A stretch of DNA of 64,000 nucleotides, taken from NCBI GenBank assembly GCA_010671905.1, contig JAAHII010000001.1, positions 7,712,026 to 7,776,025 of the forward strand. The letters run 5' to 3'. Within the stretch, counting starts at the first letter, position 1. Every line of letters starts with the position of its first letter. The notes below the pieces were generated by a model. It saw only the letters and a program-made list of their open reading frames with translations. It was not told the origin of the DNA and did not search any database. The position numbers and the translations under genes are program-made. The DNA is from Leptolyngbya sp. SIOISBB. Its GTDB lineage: Bacteria; Cyanobacteriota; Cyanobacteriia; Phormidesmidales; Phormidesmidaceae. This document shows positions 19,341 through 28,778 of the stretch, piece by piece.

Positions 19341-19736
19341 CTAAGTAAATGGATTGCAAATGGCCAAATCAGATATACGATTAAAATCGTCTTCGTTGCG
19401 AGTAACCAGAATACTTTCTGTTGTGATGGCACAAGCAGCAATGATGGCATCGGGTAGGGCAGTACGGTAATCCATGCGTATTTGAGCGGCTTTGTCCAGA
19501 ATGGCTTCAGGTAGGTCAACTTGCTCGAATCTTCGCAGAAAGTCTCTGATTTGTTCAGCTTCGTCAGTCGTCAAAGCGGGATAACACAGTAACTCAACCC
19601 AGCTAATGGGACAGTAAAGCACTACAGACTGGCCTGAGAAGACTTCATCAAAAAGCGGCTTCAGAATGGGTTCGCCGTTGAAGTAGTAAATAAAAATGTT
19701 GGTGTCAAACAAGTAGCGCTTACTGGCTCCACTCAT
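19341..19736 (-). CDS. PIN domain toxin (VapC-like)
   Basis: 131 residues. The PIN ribonuclease fold is shown by the acidic residues in YLFDTNIFIYYF, ISWVELLCYP, ALPDAIIAACA and VTRNEDDF, a complete active site. It is predicted to cleave RNA when freed from its antitoxin. The start overlaps the end of the upstream antitoxin by 17 bp, standard for a two-gene operon. It lies inside the segment bounded by the two mfd 3' ends. Confidence 0.88.
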   Translation of the reverse strand: MSGASKRYLFDTNIFIYYFNGEPILKPLFDEVFSGQSVVLYCPISWVELLCYPALTTDEAEQIRDFLRRFEQVDLPEAILDKAAQIRMDYRTALPDAIIAACAITTESILVTRNEDDFNRISDLAICNPFT

Positions 19737-19953
19737 CTCTTATCTGCCGCTCGAATTGCAGTGGATCGACGCGCTTGGGCAAGAAGCCAAACAGGTTAAC
19801 GACATCAGGGAGTGAAGCTGACCCGGATTGATCGCTGATTGGTTGCACCACTAGCACCACTTCCACTTTCCCTGGTGGAATGGTATTGGGAAGTGTTACT
19901 TCTATCTTTCGATGATCGCTCGAAACAGTCACAACCTGACGGAACGTTTCCAT
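19720..19953 (-). CDS. Antitoxin partner of PIN toxin
   Basis: 77 residues from the ATG at 19,953, supported by GAGGAAGG 11 nt upstream; a TTG start 21 nt earlier is less likely because it destroys that site. The N-terminal half is a short beta-rich module (FRQVVTVSSDHRKIEVTLPN, then TIPPGKVEVVLVV) typical of cyanobacterial VapB-like antitoxins, and the C-terminus (LQFERQIRDEWSQ) is the probable toxin-binding helix. It is identified mainly by its overlap with the PIN gene. Confidence 0.75.
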   Translation of the reverse strand: METFRQVVTVSSDHRKIEVTLPNTIPPGKVEVVLVVQPISDQSGSASLPDVVNLFGFLPKRVDPLQFERQIRDEWSQ

Positions 19954-20005
19954 AAAATATAAAGCCTTCCTCAATTACTTCCAAGTTAACTAGATTTAAT
20001 CCATT

Positions 20006-20656
20006 TTAAGCACTCAATTTATCGCTACAGTTGCATTGTTTAATAATCTGTTTGATAGTCTCATATGCCCTATCAAAACGCCTCTTTAAGCTTATGTACT
20101 CTTTCGTCTTATGATCTTCAGCTAAATCAATTGTCTCATAAAAATAATGAGAAGCTATGGAAGCATCGAGTATCGCCTTTTCTTTTCCACGTAGATAATA
20201 TGGGCAAGATCCTTTAAAGACTTCTTCCCCAAAAATATTGATAGCTGTATGCGAATCATCTTGAAACCATTCGCCTTGCTCGTTGAATTCACAAAGATCC
20301 TTGTGGATTTTTCTTTCCAACTTTTTGGCATTGTGTGAAAGTATGGTGTGCCTCAAAGTAAGGGCACGTGGATTTCCGGTTCGAAGTTGCTTGATTCGTT
20401 TGAGTGGATTCTTCGAAACGCCAACTTTGAAACGCATTCTTTCGCCTCCTAATATCCAATCAAAGAAATCTCCTGAACCAAGCTCAGTAATAAAATATAC
20501 ATAGCCTGTAGTTTCAGGATTGGGGCGTTTGGCGCTTTGATACCAGTCTCTATGCTGATCGCACAGTACATCGTTCATTTCCCTTATGGATTTACCCATT
20601 TCAACGTAGTTTTGACGCAGTTGCTTAAGATATGCTTCTGCCTCAGGTGTTTTCAT
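20006..20656 (-). CDS. T5orf172 / GIY-YIG-like nuclease domain protein
   Basis: 216 residues from the ATG at 20,656 (MKTPEAEAYLKQ); a start at 20,698 would add 14 residues, and neither has a good Shine-Dalgarno sequence. The central part matches the T5orf172 (Mug113) family, a GIY-YIG relative: GYVYFITELG, FKVGVSKNPLKRIKQLRTGN, LERKIHKDLCEFNEQGEWF. The N-terminal helix and C-terminal charged helices are unassigned. Members occur in phages and mobile elements. It is AT-rich compared with mfd and part of the insert between mfd 3' ends. Confidence 0.8.
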   Translation of the reverse strand: MKTPEAEAYLKQLRQNYVEMGKSIREMNDVLCDQHRDWYQSAKRPNPETTGYVYFITELGSGDFFDWILGGERMRFKVGVSKNPLKRIKQLRTGNPRALTLRHTILSHNAKKLERKIHKDLCEFNEQGEWFQDDSHTAINIFGEEVFKGSCPYYLRGKEKAILDASIASHYFYETIDLAEDHKTKEYISLKRRFDRAYETIKQIIKQCNCSDKLSA

Positions 20657-20727
20657 AGGGCTAACCGTCCAGTGCTTAAAACTACTTGCTGGAGTCATCT
20701 GAATTTATTGTATTTCAGTTAACTGGT

Positions 20728-23700
20728 TCATGTGATCGCCCCTAACCCCACACCCTCCTTCTCCGGTAAGCCCGCTCGCATGAGTTGAAACCATTCCAGC
20801 AGATTATCTAGTTGCTTTTCTGGTTTCAGCACGCCCAGCCCGCGCACGGTGACTTTGTTCTTGGCATAGACAAAGCGGGACTTGAGATGACCGGGGATTT
20901 TGTCAAAGAGCAATTTCCAGGCAGGTTCTTCCATCGGGGTTTCGAGAAGGATGTGCTGCTTGCCTTCGGGTTTGATGCGGGCAAAGCCCAGCTGTTTGCC
21001 CAACTGCTTCAGTTCCAGAATGCGGATGAGCTGTTCCGTCGCGTAAGGGATGGTGCCGTAGCGATCGTTGAGGTCGGCGGCGACTTGGGCGAGTTCCCGC
21101 TTGCTGTCGGCGGCGGCGAGGGCGCGGTAGGCGGTCATCTTCTGTTCGGTATCGTCGATGTAGTCGTTGGGGATAAAGGCCGTGACCTTGAGATCCACCT
21201 GAGTATCGTCCACTTTGGGAATTTCCTGACCGCGAATTTCGGCGATTTCTTCTTCCAGCATGTCCATATAGAGATCGAAGCCGACGGCATCCATCTGGCC
21301 GGACTGTTGGACACCCAGTAAGTTGCCGACGCCGCGAATTTCCATGTCGCGCATGGCGAGCTGATAACCGGAACCGAGCTGGGCGAATTCCTGAATGGCG
21401 CGGAGCCGCTGACGGGCTTTAGGCGACAGGGTTTGCTGGCGCGGATAGAACAGCCACGCGTGAGCCTGAATGCCCGATCGCCCCACCCGGCCCCGCAACT
21501 GATACAGCTGGGATAGACCGAACTTTTGGGCGTCTTCGATCAGGATGGTGTTGACGCGGGGAATGTCGAGACCCGACTCGATGATGGTGGTGCAGACGAG
21601 AATATCGGCCTCACCGCTGCTGAAACCGAGCATGGTGGATTCCAGTTCGCCCTCTTGCATCTGGCCGTGGGCGATCATAATGCGGGCACCGGGAATCCAT
21701 TCCCGCAGTCGGGCGGAGATTTCTTCAATGCCCTCCACGCGGGGCACGACGTAGAAGATTTGGCCACCGCGATCGAGCTCCTGACGAGTGGCGCTGCGAA
21801 TCGCTTCTGGATCGTAGGGCGACAGGTGAGTTTTGATGGCGCGACGGGAGGGCGGCGGCGTGGTGATGAGGCTCATTTCGCGCACACCGGAAAGAGCCAT
21901 ATATAAGGTGCGAGGAATCGGTGTAGCGCTGAGGGTAAGCACGTCCACTTCGGTTTTCAGCGCTTTGATTTTTTCCTTTTGGTTGACGCCAAACCGCTGC
22001 TCTTCATCCACCACCATCAGGCCGAGGTCTTTGAACTGTACGGTTTTGCCCAACAGCGTATGGGTACCCACGACGACATCAAGTTCCCCCGTTTTGAGCC
22101 GCTGAAGAATGTCCTTCTTTTCCTGAGCAGTGCGGAAGCGGTTCAGCAGACCCACTTGAATCGGATACGGGGAAAAGCGCTCTTTGAGGGTGTGATAGTG
22201 CTGCTGCGTGAGGATGGTTGTGGGGGCCAGCAGCGCCACCTGTTTGTGGGAATTGATCGCTTTGAAGATGGCGCGGACGGCAACTTCCGTTTTGCCAAAG
22301 CCGACATCGCCGCAGACCAGCCGATCCATGGGGCGATCGCTCTCCATATCCCGCTTCACATCCTGCACTGATTTCAGCTGATCCGGCGTAGGTTGATAGG
22401 GAAAGGAGTCTTCCAATTCCTGCTGCCAAGGCGTATCGATAGGGAAGCGGAAGCCTTCGAGTTTGGCTCGTTGGGCGTAGAGCTTGAGCAAATCGACCGC
22501 CACTTTTTGGACGGCTTTGCGGGCTTTGCCTTTGGTCTTTTCCCAGGCTTTGCCCGTCATTTTGTTCAGCGTGGGGGCGCGATCGGTGGTGGAGCGGTAG
22601 CGGGAGAGGGAACCCACCTGATCTGCCGCGACTCGCAGTAAACCATCTTCGTACTGAATGACCAGGTATTCGCGGGTTTCGCGGTCCACCGTCAGACTTT
22701 CCAGTTTCAAGAAACGCCCGATGCCGTGATTGCGATGCACCACGAAATCCCCTGGCTTCATCTTGTTGGGATCCACTTGTTTGGAGGTAGCTTTGCGCCG
22801 CTTGCGCACGTAGCCAGGGGTCGCCAGACTGTGCTGCCCAAAAAATTCCCTATCAGTGACGATCGCCATGCGGAACGTCGGCAACACAAACCCTTCCAGT
22901 TCCGCCAACCCGGAATACTTCAGCGCGACGGGCGTGTGACCAGTCTGTAGCTTGTCAATGGCAGGATAGTCGCGAGGGTTGGGGATGAACTGAGCGGGAC
23001 AGTCGTGCTCTTGCAGCAGCGCCACGGAACGGGAGGGCTGGGCCGAGATCAGCCAGAGGGCAAAGTTGCGATCGCGCTCTTCGCGAATGGTGCCTGCGAG
23101 TTTGCCGAACTGGTGGGGAATGGCGGGCACGGGACGGCTAGCCAGGTTGAGGCCCCCGTTTTCTTCTGCCAATTCCGTGAGGTGAACGGTGGGGAAGAGG
23201 GTGAGTTCTTCGAGGGCATCGGTGAAGGGGCGGTGGAGTTGGGGGATGGGGGGATGGGGGGATGGGGAGCGAGGAGTTTGCCCCTCTGCCCCCTCGCTCC
23301 CTGGCTCCTTATGCTCTTCTATTTCGTGCCAATGCTCATCAATATGCTCAACCCAGCGATCGCTGTGGGCCTGACACTGATCCGGTTCGTCCAAGGCAAT
23401 GACGGTATTTTCAGGCAGGTAGTCCAAAAGGGAAGCGGGATGGTCAAAGGCGAGACCGAGCCAGCGGCGAACGCCTTCGGGATAGATGCCGTCGGCGAGT
23501 CCTTCCAAGGCTTCTGTGGGAAACAGTTGATCGACCAGATCCTTTTCTTTCAGGATGTCCAGAATGAGGGGAACGTAGTCAGTGGGGGTGAGGACGAGGC
23601 GATTAATGGCGTCGAGCGATCGCTGATTGGCTGGGTCAAATTCACGAATGCGTTCGAGTTCATCCCCAAACAGTTCCAGGCGGATCGGCAACTCAGACGA

Positions 23701-24267
23701 CACTGGAAACACGTCGATGATGTCGCCGCGCTGTGCCCATTGGCCTTCCGTTTCGACTAATGGCACCTTTTCATAGCCCAGGCGAGCCAGCCGCCGCGCC
23801 AGTTCCTTGAGGTTGATTTCCAGACCTTTTGTCAGAGTGAGGCAATACTCTTTGAGGACTTCGACAGGGGGTAAGTGAGGCTGTAGCGCCCGTTCGGTGG
23901 CAATGACAACGGTCTTTTCAAGATTGCTAGCAGTGAGCAGGTCAGCTAAAGCCTGGAGTTGCCCCCAGGTCATCTCTGATTCTTGATCAAAGGGGTCGTA
24001 GGGGGACGCTTCGGAGGTGGGGTAAAAGTGAACGGTGCTCCAGCCCATCGCTTCGAGCTGAATCGCCCAACGGCTAGCCTCTTCGAGCGTGGCAGTCACG
24101 ACCAGCAGTGGGGCACTAGACTCTTGCGCCAAGGTTGAGGCGATCAGACCTTTGGGCAGTCGGGGCGCACCACTCAGCTTGACCGGCTCGGTTTTTTGCA
24201 GCTTGGTCAACAGCTCAGAGGTCAAGGGAGCTCGCCCCAAAGCTCGTACTACCGAAGAAAATGCCAT
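20728..24267 (-). CDS. mfd: Transcription-repair coupling factor
   Basis: Removes RNA polymerase stalled at DNA damage and recruits UvrA. About 1,179 residues from the ATG at 24,267, preceded by GGTGAGG; an upstream TTG is in frame. Domains in order: UvrB-like damage-recognition module (about 1-300), CarD/RID module ([16 protein letters not shown], near 490), the RecG-like translocase ([49 protein letters not shown]) and the C-terminal TRCF domain. A Pro/Ser/Gly-rich insert ([16 protein letters not shown], about residues 325-345) is encoded by the G-rich repeat found between genes elsewhere. The 3' end is duplicated at 19,155-19,325. Confidence 0.97.
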   Translation of the reverse strand: MAFSSVVRALGRAPLTSELLTKLQKTEPVKLSGAPRLPKGLIASTLAQESSAPLLVVTATLEEASRWAIQLEAMGWSTVHFYPTSEASPYDPFDQESEMTWGQLQALADLLTASNLEKTVVIATERALQPHLPPVEVLKEYCLTLTKGLEINLKELARRLARLGYEKVPLVETEGQWAQRGDIIDVFPVSSELPIRLELFGDELERIREFDPANQRSLDAINRLVLTPTDYVPLILDILKEKDLVDQLFPTEALEGLADGIYPEGVRRWLGLAFDHPASLLDYLPENTVIALDEPDQCQAHSDRWVEHIDEHWHEIEEHKEPGSEGAEGQTPRSPSPHPPIPQLHRPFTDALEELTLFPTVHLTELAEENGGLNLASRPVPAIPHQFGKLAGTIREERDRNFALWLISAQPSRSVALLQEHDCPAQFIPNPRDYPAIDKLQTGHTPVALKYSGLAELEGFVLPTFRMAIVTDREFFGQHSLATPGYVRKRRKATSKQVDPNKMKPGDFVVHRNHGIGRFLKLESLTVDRETREYLVIQYEDGLLRVAADQVGSLSRYRSTTDRAPTLNKMTGKAWEKTKGKARKAVQKVAVDLLKLYAQRAKLEGFRFPIDTPWQQELEDSFPYQPTPDQLKSVQDVKRDMESDRPMDRLVCGDVGFGKTEVAVRAIFKAINSHKQVALLAPTTILTQQHYHTLKERFSPYPIQVGLLNRFRTAQEKKDILQRLKTGELDVVVGTHTLLGKTVQFKDLGLMVVDEEQRFGVNQKEKIKALKTEVDVLTLSATPIPRTLYMALSGVREMSLITTPPPSRRAIKTHLSPYDPEAIRSATRQELDRGGQIFYVVPRVEGIEEISARLREWIPGARIMIAHGQMQEGELESTMLGFSSGEADILVCTTIIESGLDIPRVNTILIEDAQKFGLSQLYQLRGRVGRSGIQAHAWLFYPRQQTLSPKARQRLRAIQEFAQLGSGYQLAMRDMEIRGVGNLLGVQQSGQMDAVGFDLYMDMLEEEIAEIRGQEIPKVDDTQVDLKVTAFIPNDYIDDTEQKMTAYRALAAADSKRELAQVAADLNDRYGTIPYATEQLIRILELKQLGKQLGFARIKPEGKQHILLETPMEEPAWKLLFDKIPGHLKSRFVYAKNKVTVRGLGVLKPEKQLDNLLEWFQLMRAGLPEKEGVGLGAIT

Positions 24268-24688
24268 ATCAGCCTCACCACCCAATCAAAAATGCCCCCT
24301 AATGTGCATACACCAGGGGTTGAAGTCAGCTTTGCAGTTGCTTGCGATCGCTGCCAGAACCTCTCACTTTAGGAAGCTCTCAGCAACAAGTTGCTTTTCA
24401 TTCTAAAAGGGTTTTCAGCCGGATTGCTAGATCAGCGATCGGCCCTACCAATTTATTGTCCTGCTGCGTTGGGCTTAGCCGCCTTGGAAAGCATCACTGC
24501 CGCCAGATTGATCTATGTAGGGCAAGATCAACTCTGCGGATTGCAGCATGTCAAGCAGAAATTGCAGACCCAGTTTTCATCGTATCCTCGTTGATGCTGG
24601 TGACCTTGAGTAAATTTCGATTATTGCGATCGGCAGCAATCAGTGACTATGCAGGGCTCTTAACCCAAAGCCGCCAATTGTATGGCGA
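24268..24688. other. Noncoding gap
   Basis: Between divergent mfd and the convergent pyroglutamyl peptidase end. Plus-strand open frames exist (24,342-24,719 and 24,391-24,594) but look random in composition and lack family-like motifs. Nothing else seen. Confidence 0.4.
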
Positions 24689-25343
24689 TCACCCTTTTAC
24701 CTTCTGCCCGCCGCTATAGTGGGCAATCTGCTGGTGAAGAATCAGCGCGATCGCTGATCGCGTCATGTCTAAGGGCATAAAGGGTGAGTCGGGCCAGTAC
24801 TGAATCACCTGCTCCGGCAGAATGGGGATATGCACAAACCCGACTCGCATCTCCGGTTGGTGCAGAGCACTCCAGTGGAGCACGTGATAGAACACTTGAT
24901 TACACAAATGTGTCCCACAATCGTTCGCAATTCGAGCTGGAATCAAGTGTTCTTCTAGCCGCAAGATGAGCTCATTTGGGATAGGCAAAGAACTCAAATA
25001 AGCCAACGGGGCATTGGGCACAATGGGCTCGCCTTTGGGGGTATTACCCGCTCGATCAGGCGTGACAAAATATCTGAGGTTTTTAGCCAGTTGCTCTAGG
25101 ACAATTCGGTTATAGCCTCGGGCTTGACCAATGCCTAAATAAATATCTGGAGAATCTTGATCCAAGGTTTCATCAACCACTTGACCGAGTCCATCAGTAT
25201 CCCCTGGCATGATTTTTGTAGTGGATGTCGTCACTGTATTCACGCAGCAATTTCGGCGGCTCGTCTCTGAGCGATCGCACCAAGATTTCAGATGCATTCA
25301 AGCCATCGTCATTGGGTTCAAACCCTGTGAGCAATATTTTCAT
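24689..25343 (-). pseudogene. pcp: Pyroglutamyl-peptidase I, frameshifted
   Basis: Peptidase C15, removes N-terminal pyroglutamate from peptides. The true start is the ATG at 25,343 (MKILLTGFEPNDDGLNASEI), which opens in another frame from the rest. Frame shifts at an A5 run on the minus strand (T5 at 25,213-25,217); deleting one base joins ...DDIHYK to IMPGDTDGLGQVV as in the family. The rest shows YLGIGQARGYN, the catalytic Cys in CGTHLCNQVFY and His in RVGFVHIPILPEQ. Only the homopolymer indel separates it from a normal ~215-residue enzyme, so a sequencing error is possible. Confidence 0.85.
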
Positions 25344-25362
25344 GTCGGAAAAACCTAGGTTT

Positions 25363-25812
25363 CTACTGGCTTTGTGGAGATCGTCTCAGTTGCAAGTGAA
25401 TGTCCGTTTCGCCCATTTGAGAAAAGCCTAGACGTTTGTAAAGGGCGATCGCAGGATTGATTTTGAAAACCTGTAGTTCCACAGCAAGGCTTTTTGCATC
25501 GGCTTCAGAAAGGATATCGGTAATCACCCTAGAACCGTAACCTTGTCTTTGAAATTCAGGATAGATTTCAATCTTTTCTAGATAAAACCGTTCAGGGTGA
25601 ATCTGATAGCTCACAGCACCTACGCGAAGCTGATCAACCACGATCCAATAACAGTGATCAACGGTAAATTTCTGGTCAAACAAGTGTCTTTGAAGCTCCT
25701 CTTCCCAGCCGAATAGCTGATCGACATAGGGGCCTAATGAGACCCGATGCAACTCAAACAGGTGGTCACGATCAGCTTTAACAACAGGCAAATAAGTGAA
25801 GATGCGGTCCAT
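25363..25812 (-). CDS. GNAT family N-acetyltransferase
   Basis: About 149 residues from the ATG at 25,812 (MDRIFTYLPVVKADRDHLFE); the longer open frame upstream is not family-like. It transfers acetyl from acetyl-CoA to an unknown amine. Acetyl-CoA loop: IYPEFQRQGYGSRVITDIL (Q-x-x-G-x-G). The C-terminal LQVFKINPAIALYKRLGFSQ is the classic GNAT end. No close substrate clue; it lies 20 bp upstream of the start of pcp on the same strand, so the two may be co-transcribed. Confidence 0.88.
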   Translation of the reverse strand: MDRIFTYLPVVKADRDHLFELHRVSLGPYVDQLFGWEEELQRHLFDQKFTVDHCYWIVVDQLRVGAVSYQIHPERFYLEKIEIYPEFQRQGYGSRVITDILSEADAKSLAVELQVFKINPAIALYKRLGFSQMGETDIHLQLRRSPQSQ

Positions 25813-26047
25813 GGTTTGCAGCCATCCATGCCGGTCTGGTGTCCTGCTATGATCGACGCTTTTATGATGCAATGCCAAAGTTTTTCTATTGATGGAAGGG
25901 CCTGCAATCGCTATCAGCAAGTCACTGACTTGTTTGATGGTGGATCAAAGACCGCCCTATTTGCCAGCAACCGTAGCAGCAGCATTCTAAGCTCTACCCT
26001 TCAAATTTGCGCCGATATTTCTGCTGAAGGGCTGGGCTTCTTATAAC

Positions 26048-26079
26048 CTCATAAGTTCCTCACAATGACTGCGTAGAGT
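26048..26079 (+). promoter_or_regulatory. CTCA-type promoter, site 4
   Basis: CTCATAAGTTCCTCA (26,048-26,062), 11 nt, then TAGAGT (26,074-26,079). The predicted transcription start falls at about 26,086, right at the ATG of the pentapeptide gene. Confidence 0.65.
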
Positions 26080-26087
26080 AGGAATGT

Positions 26088-26639
26088 ATGCAGATTAGGC
26101 AATATGAAATGGACGTGAAATGTTTTTTGTTTGACTATCGTCAAGGCGATCGCAGTTTCGCGGCAGTGCTGCTGCATGGAGCAGATCTCAGTAATTGTGA
26201 CCTGAGTGGCATTGATCTCAGTCGTGCTGACCTCAGTGGGGCTAACCTGAGCAATACCAACCTCAGCCGTGCCAATTTGAAATACGCCAACTTGGCCGGT
26301 GCCGATATTAGCCACGCTGATCTCAGCGGTGCTCACCTCGAATCGGTGAATCTTATTGGCGCGGCCTTAGATGGCGCCAAGTTAGTGGGCAGCAATCTGA
26401 CCCGGGCCGATATGCGTACCGCTGACGTCGAAGGTGCTGACCTACGGGGGGCTAATCTCACTGAAGCCGACATTAGCGGGGCAAATTTTCGCCGGGTTGA
26501 GCTGGCGAGTGCTTGTTTAGAGGGGGTGGATCTGGAGGGCGTTGATCTAGCAGGAACAGATATCTCCCAAATTCTCTCTCGGGCTGAGCAGGAATCGGCA
26601 GGGGTGTCTCGTACATGGGTCAGTTGGGGTGCCCATTAG
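26088..26639 (+). CDS. Pentapeptide repeat protein
   Basis: 183 residues with about 24 pentapeptide repeats A(D/N)LxX (GADLSNCDLSGIDLSRADLS...), residues 28-160, forming a right-handed quadrilateral beta helix. The N-terminal 25 residues (MDVKCFLFDYRQGDRSF) and C-terminal tail are non-repeat. Molecular function is not predictable from the repeat; such proteins are abundant in cyanobacteria. The CTCA-type promoter ends only 9 nt before the ATG, so the message is either leaderless or starts at the second Met (26,109). A terminator hairpin follows at 26,766. Confidence 0.92.
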   Translation: MQIRQYEMDVKCFLFDYRQGDRSFAAVLLHGADLSNCDLSGIDLSRADLSGANLSNTNLSRANLKYANLAGADISHADLSGAHLESVNLIGAALDGAKLVGSNLTRADMRTADVEGADLRGANLTEADISGANFRRVELASACLEGVDLEGVDLAGTDISQILSRAEQESAGVSRTWVSWGAH

Positions 26640-26765
26640 CGTCTCGGACTACCACAAGTGAAGTTTGACTTCGTTGCTTGCGGGTTCAAGATTGAAATCA
26701 TCTGCTCAAGTATGGTGTTTGGTGGCCCAACTAATTCTTCACTGTCGATTCAAAGTGTTGCCTTG

Positions 26766-26797
26766 GCCGCAGTCAGGTATCTTGGACTGCGGCTTTG
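26766..26797 (+). terminator. Rho-independent terminator candidate
   Basis: Perfect 9-bp stem GCCGCAGTC / GACTGCGGC with a 10-nt loop, followed by tttg. It lies about 125 bp after the pentapeptide gene in a gap with no other feature. Confidence 0.55.
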
Positions 26798-26981
26798 TGG
26801 TCTCATAGGTGAGGTGACTACCCGCTATATTCCCCTCGCCATCAGTTGTTATGCCCACTCTCAGTGTCGAAAGTCATCATGGGCGTGAAGAGGATGCTGC
26901 GGTGATGGTGGCAATTTTCTGTAAAAGCATGAATAGACATCATGCGGACAACGAAAATGCTCTTAAAAATGGCGGTGATGC

Positions 26982-27398
26982 CTAACCGGGACAAGGATGT
27001 TTATCCATCCCAGAGATCGCTCGTTCGGTGTCTGGGTCCCCACAGTTCAGGCCATGGGCGGCGGCATAACGCTGCAAAAAACGCAAAAATCGCTCCCAAT
27101 GGTCAGTTTGCTTGACCTCCAGTTCGCACTCAACGCTTCTAGGGTCGGTACCCTCGGGGCCTTCATAAACCATCTTGATACAGGTGGGCTGAACCCAGAT
27201 GTCGCCTTCGTCATCGATCATGTGTAGAAGGTGTGTGGAGCATTTTCGCCAGCCTAGGAAATGGGCGAGGGACGCAAGCGACTGAAACCGCATCACAGCG
27301 ACCTGAGTCCCGGTGGTGGGATCCTGGTTGAGACTTACGCTGCTGACTTTTTCGGGCAGATCTTCAAAGATTTGGACACAGGGTATGGAAACTCTCAT
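26982..27398 (-). CDS. psb28-2: Photosystem II Psb28-2-type protein
   Basis: 138 residues from the ATG at 27,398 (MRVSIPCVQIFEDLPEKVSS), chosen because AAAAGG lies just upstream; the open frame extends further but without family-like sequence. Psb28 fold features: VSLNQDPTTGTQVAVMRFQSL, HMIDDEGDIWVQPTCIKMVYEGPEGTDPRSVECELEV and the signature DHWERFLRFLQRYAAAHGL. The GPEG insertion matches Psb28-2 rather than Psb28-1. Psb28 proteins bind PSII assembly intermediates near CP47 and cytochrome b559 on the cytosolic face. It has a longer C-terminal tail than usual (NCGDPDTERAISGMDKHPCPG region). Confidence 0.85.
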   Translation of the reverse strand: MRVSIPCVQIFEDLPEKVSSVSLNQDPTTGTQVAVMRFQSLASLAHFLGWRKCSTHLLHMIDDEGDIWVQPTCIKMVYEGPEGTDPRSVECELEVKQTDHWERFLRFLQRYAAAHGLNCGDPDTERAISGMDKHPCPG

Positions 27399-27622
27399 AA
27401 TCGACCTTTTGTGTGATGTCGCTGGGGACTGGAGTCGAATGTGGCGTTCCTTCACTAGGTGACAGTAAACGAGATCCGCCATCTCCAAGACCAACTCAAG
27501 AATAGAGAGCAATCTTGAGGAAGTTGTGAGCAATGATCTTGAGCGCGTCATCAATTAATGCCAGAAGCCTTTGAGGTTGCGCACGATCGCGCATTCATCC
27601 TATGCCCTTGTTCACCGATTCG

Positions 27623-27736
27623 GCGATCGCTCAGCGTAGGCAGCACACTCAACTTCATCGACTGGTGAATCGCTTACCAAGAACCCTGCTCGACGATCGC
27701 ACCCTTCAGATTTGTAGGGAGTTGGGGATGCGATCG
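27623..27736. repeat. TA-region repeat, copy 1
   Basis: About 114 bp from gcgatcgctcagcgtaggca to tagggagttggggatgcgat, including gcagcacactcaac and cttcagatttgtagggagtt. It is shared with 29,203-29,315 (nearly whole) and 28,779-28,822 (right part only). It precedes the DUF433 gene. Confidence 0.75.
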
Positions 27737-27875
27737 TCTCTCAGAGGTTCCCGTCAACTTCCTTGGCCTGACGCACGCTCACGGTTTTCAAAACTTTCGA
27801 GAACGCCCCAATACAACAGGTGCAAGACGAGCAGCTAGCATTCTATGTCACCAGACGCCTCTGTAATTTAGTACA

Positions 27876-28067
27876 TTGCCTGAAATCATGAGCGGGACAC
27901 CGGTTTTTGCAGGCACTAGAGTTCCGATTTCTATCCTGTTTGATTACCTTAAGGCGAGTGAGGCGGGTGACGATTTTCTAGAGGGCTTTCTGACCGTCAC
28001 GCGGGAAGCGTTCATTAGTCTGTTGGAAGAAGCGGGCAGACGACTACTGACTGACGTTGCCGCTTAA
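27876..28067 (+). CDS. DUF433 protein (antitoxin-like), short N-terminus
   Basis: 63 residues from a TTG codon. It contains the DUF433 core PEIMSGTPVFAGTRVPISIL and FLEGFLTVTREAFISLLEEA. The family normally begins 8-12 residues earlier (…RITIDPEIMGG), but an in-frame stop lies just upstream, so the N-terminus is truncated or the start is non-standard. DUF433 proteins are usually antitoxins of a PIN-like (DUF5615) toxin; that partner is missing, and an HI1419-type toxin gene follows 36 bp later instead. Confidence 0.7.
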   Translation: MPEIMSGTPVFAGTRVPISILFDYLKASEAGDDFLEGFLTVTREAFISLLEEAGRRLLTDVAA

Positions 28068-28103
28068 CGATAAAAATCATTACATCGGCAAGGCTCTAAC
28101 ACC

Positions 28104-28439
28104 ATGAATCGACGATGGGTTATTCAAACATATATCGATGAGGCGGGCAACTGCCCCTTTGATGATTGGTTCAACGGTCTTGATACTCAAACGAAAGCGA
28201 GAATTGAAACCCGCCTCGACCGGGTCAGCTTAGGGAATTTTGGTGATCGTAAGTCGGTGGGTGAAGGCGTGTATGAACTCCGATTTTTCTTTGGGCCAGG
28301 GTACCGAATTTATTATGGAATGGCAGATCAGCGGTTGGTGCTTTTGCTAGTCGGTGGCTCTAAGAAACGTCAAAATAAGGATGTTCAAGTGGCACAACAG
28401 CTCTGGGCAGCTTATCAACGAGAACAAGGAGGCCAATGA
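28104..28439 (+). CDS. HigB/HI1419-type addiction-module toxin
   Basis: 111 residues of the RelE/ParE superfamily (phage-derived Gp49-like, TIGR02683 type): WVIQTYIDEAGNCPFDDWFNGL, KARIETRLDRVSLGNFGDRK, GVYELRFFFGPGYRIYYG, LLLVGGSKKRQNKDVQVAQQLW. All the usual conserved basic and aromatic residues are present, so it is likely functional. Ribosome-dependent mRNA cleavage is known for relatives. Its stop overlaps the antitoxin start (ATGA). Confidence 0.9.
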   Translation: MNRRWVIQTYIDEAGNCPFDDWFNGLDTQTKARIETRLDRVSLGNFGDRKSVGEGVYELRFFFGPGYRIYYGMADQRLVLLLVGGSKKRQNKDVQVAQQLWAAYQREQGGQ

Positions 28440-28741
28440 CCATGCCAATTAAGGATTATCGCAGTGACTTACTCGTAAGACTTGCAGACCCAGAGTATGC
28501 GGCTCATTACTTAAAGGCGGCGCTGGAAGCCACGCTACAAGATGGAGATCGCGAGGCGTTGGTGCTGGCGCTGAGCAATGTGGCTGAGGCTCAAGAAACG
28601 TCACGGACTGCGGTCAAGGATGACAACAGTATCCATGAGGAGCAACTAGCTGAGGCAAAACAGATCGATAGTCTCACTGTTGAGACCCTGTTATCAGTGC
28701 TAGATACGGTGGGCCTAACGATGGAATTTAAGTCAGCGTAG
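28436..28741 (+). CDS. HI1420-type antitoxin, diverged C-terminal half
   Basis: 101 residues, GGAGG 5 nt before the ATG, overlapping the toxin gene by 4 bp. The N-terminus fits the family (YRSDLLVRLADPEYAAHYLKAALE, then ALVLALSNVAEAQ). The C-terminal helix-turn-helix region is unlike the usual sequence: where GxxRxSLYRxLSxxGNP is expected it reads SRTAVKDDNSIHEEQLAEAK, then SLTVETLLSVLDTVGL resumes the family pattern. DNA binding may be lost while toxin neutralisation is kept. Confidence 0.8.
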   Translation: MTMPIKDYRSDLLVRLADPEYAAHYLKAALEATLQDGDREALVLALSNVAEAQETSRTAVKDDNSIHEEQLAEAKQIDSLTVETLLSVLDTVGLTMEFKSA

Positions 28742-28778
28742 ACCGGAGGGAGATATCACCTTCCTAAAATTACTCGCC

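Noticed and set aside
24342-24719. 125-codon plus-strand ORF upstream of mfd
   Set aside because: It overlaps the end of the pyroglutamyl peptidase gene and shows no motif, signal or ribosome-binding site.
26049-26336. Minus-strand ORF opposite the pentapeptide gene
   Set aside because: Repetitive sequence mirrored from the pentapeptide repeats; a coding shadow.
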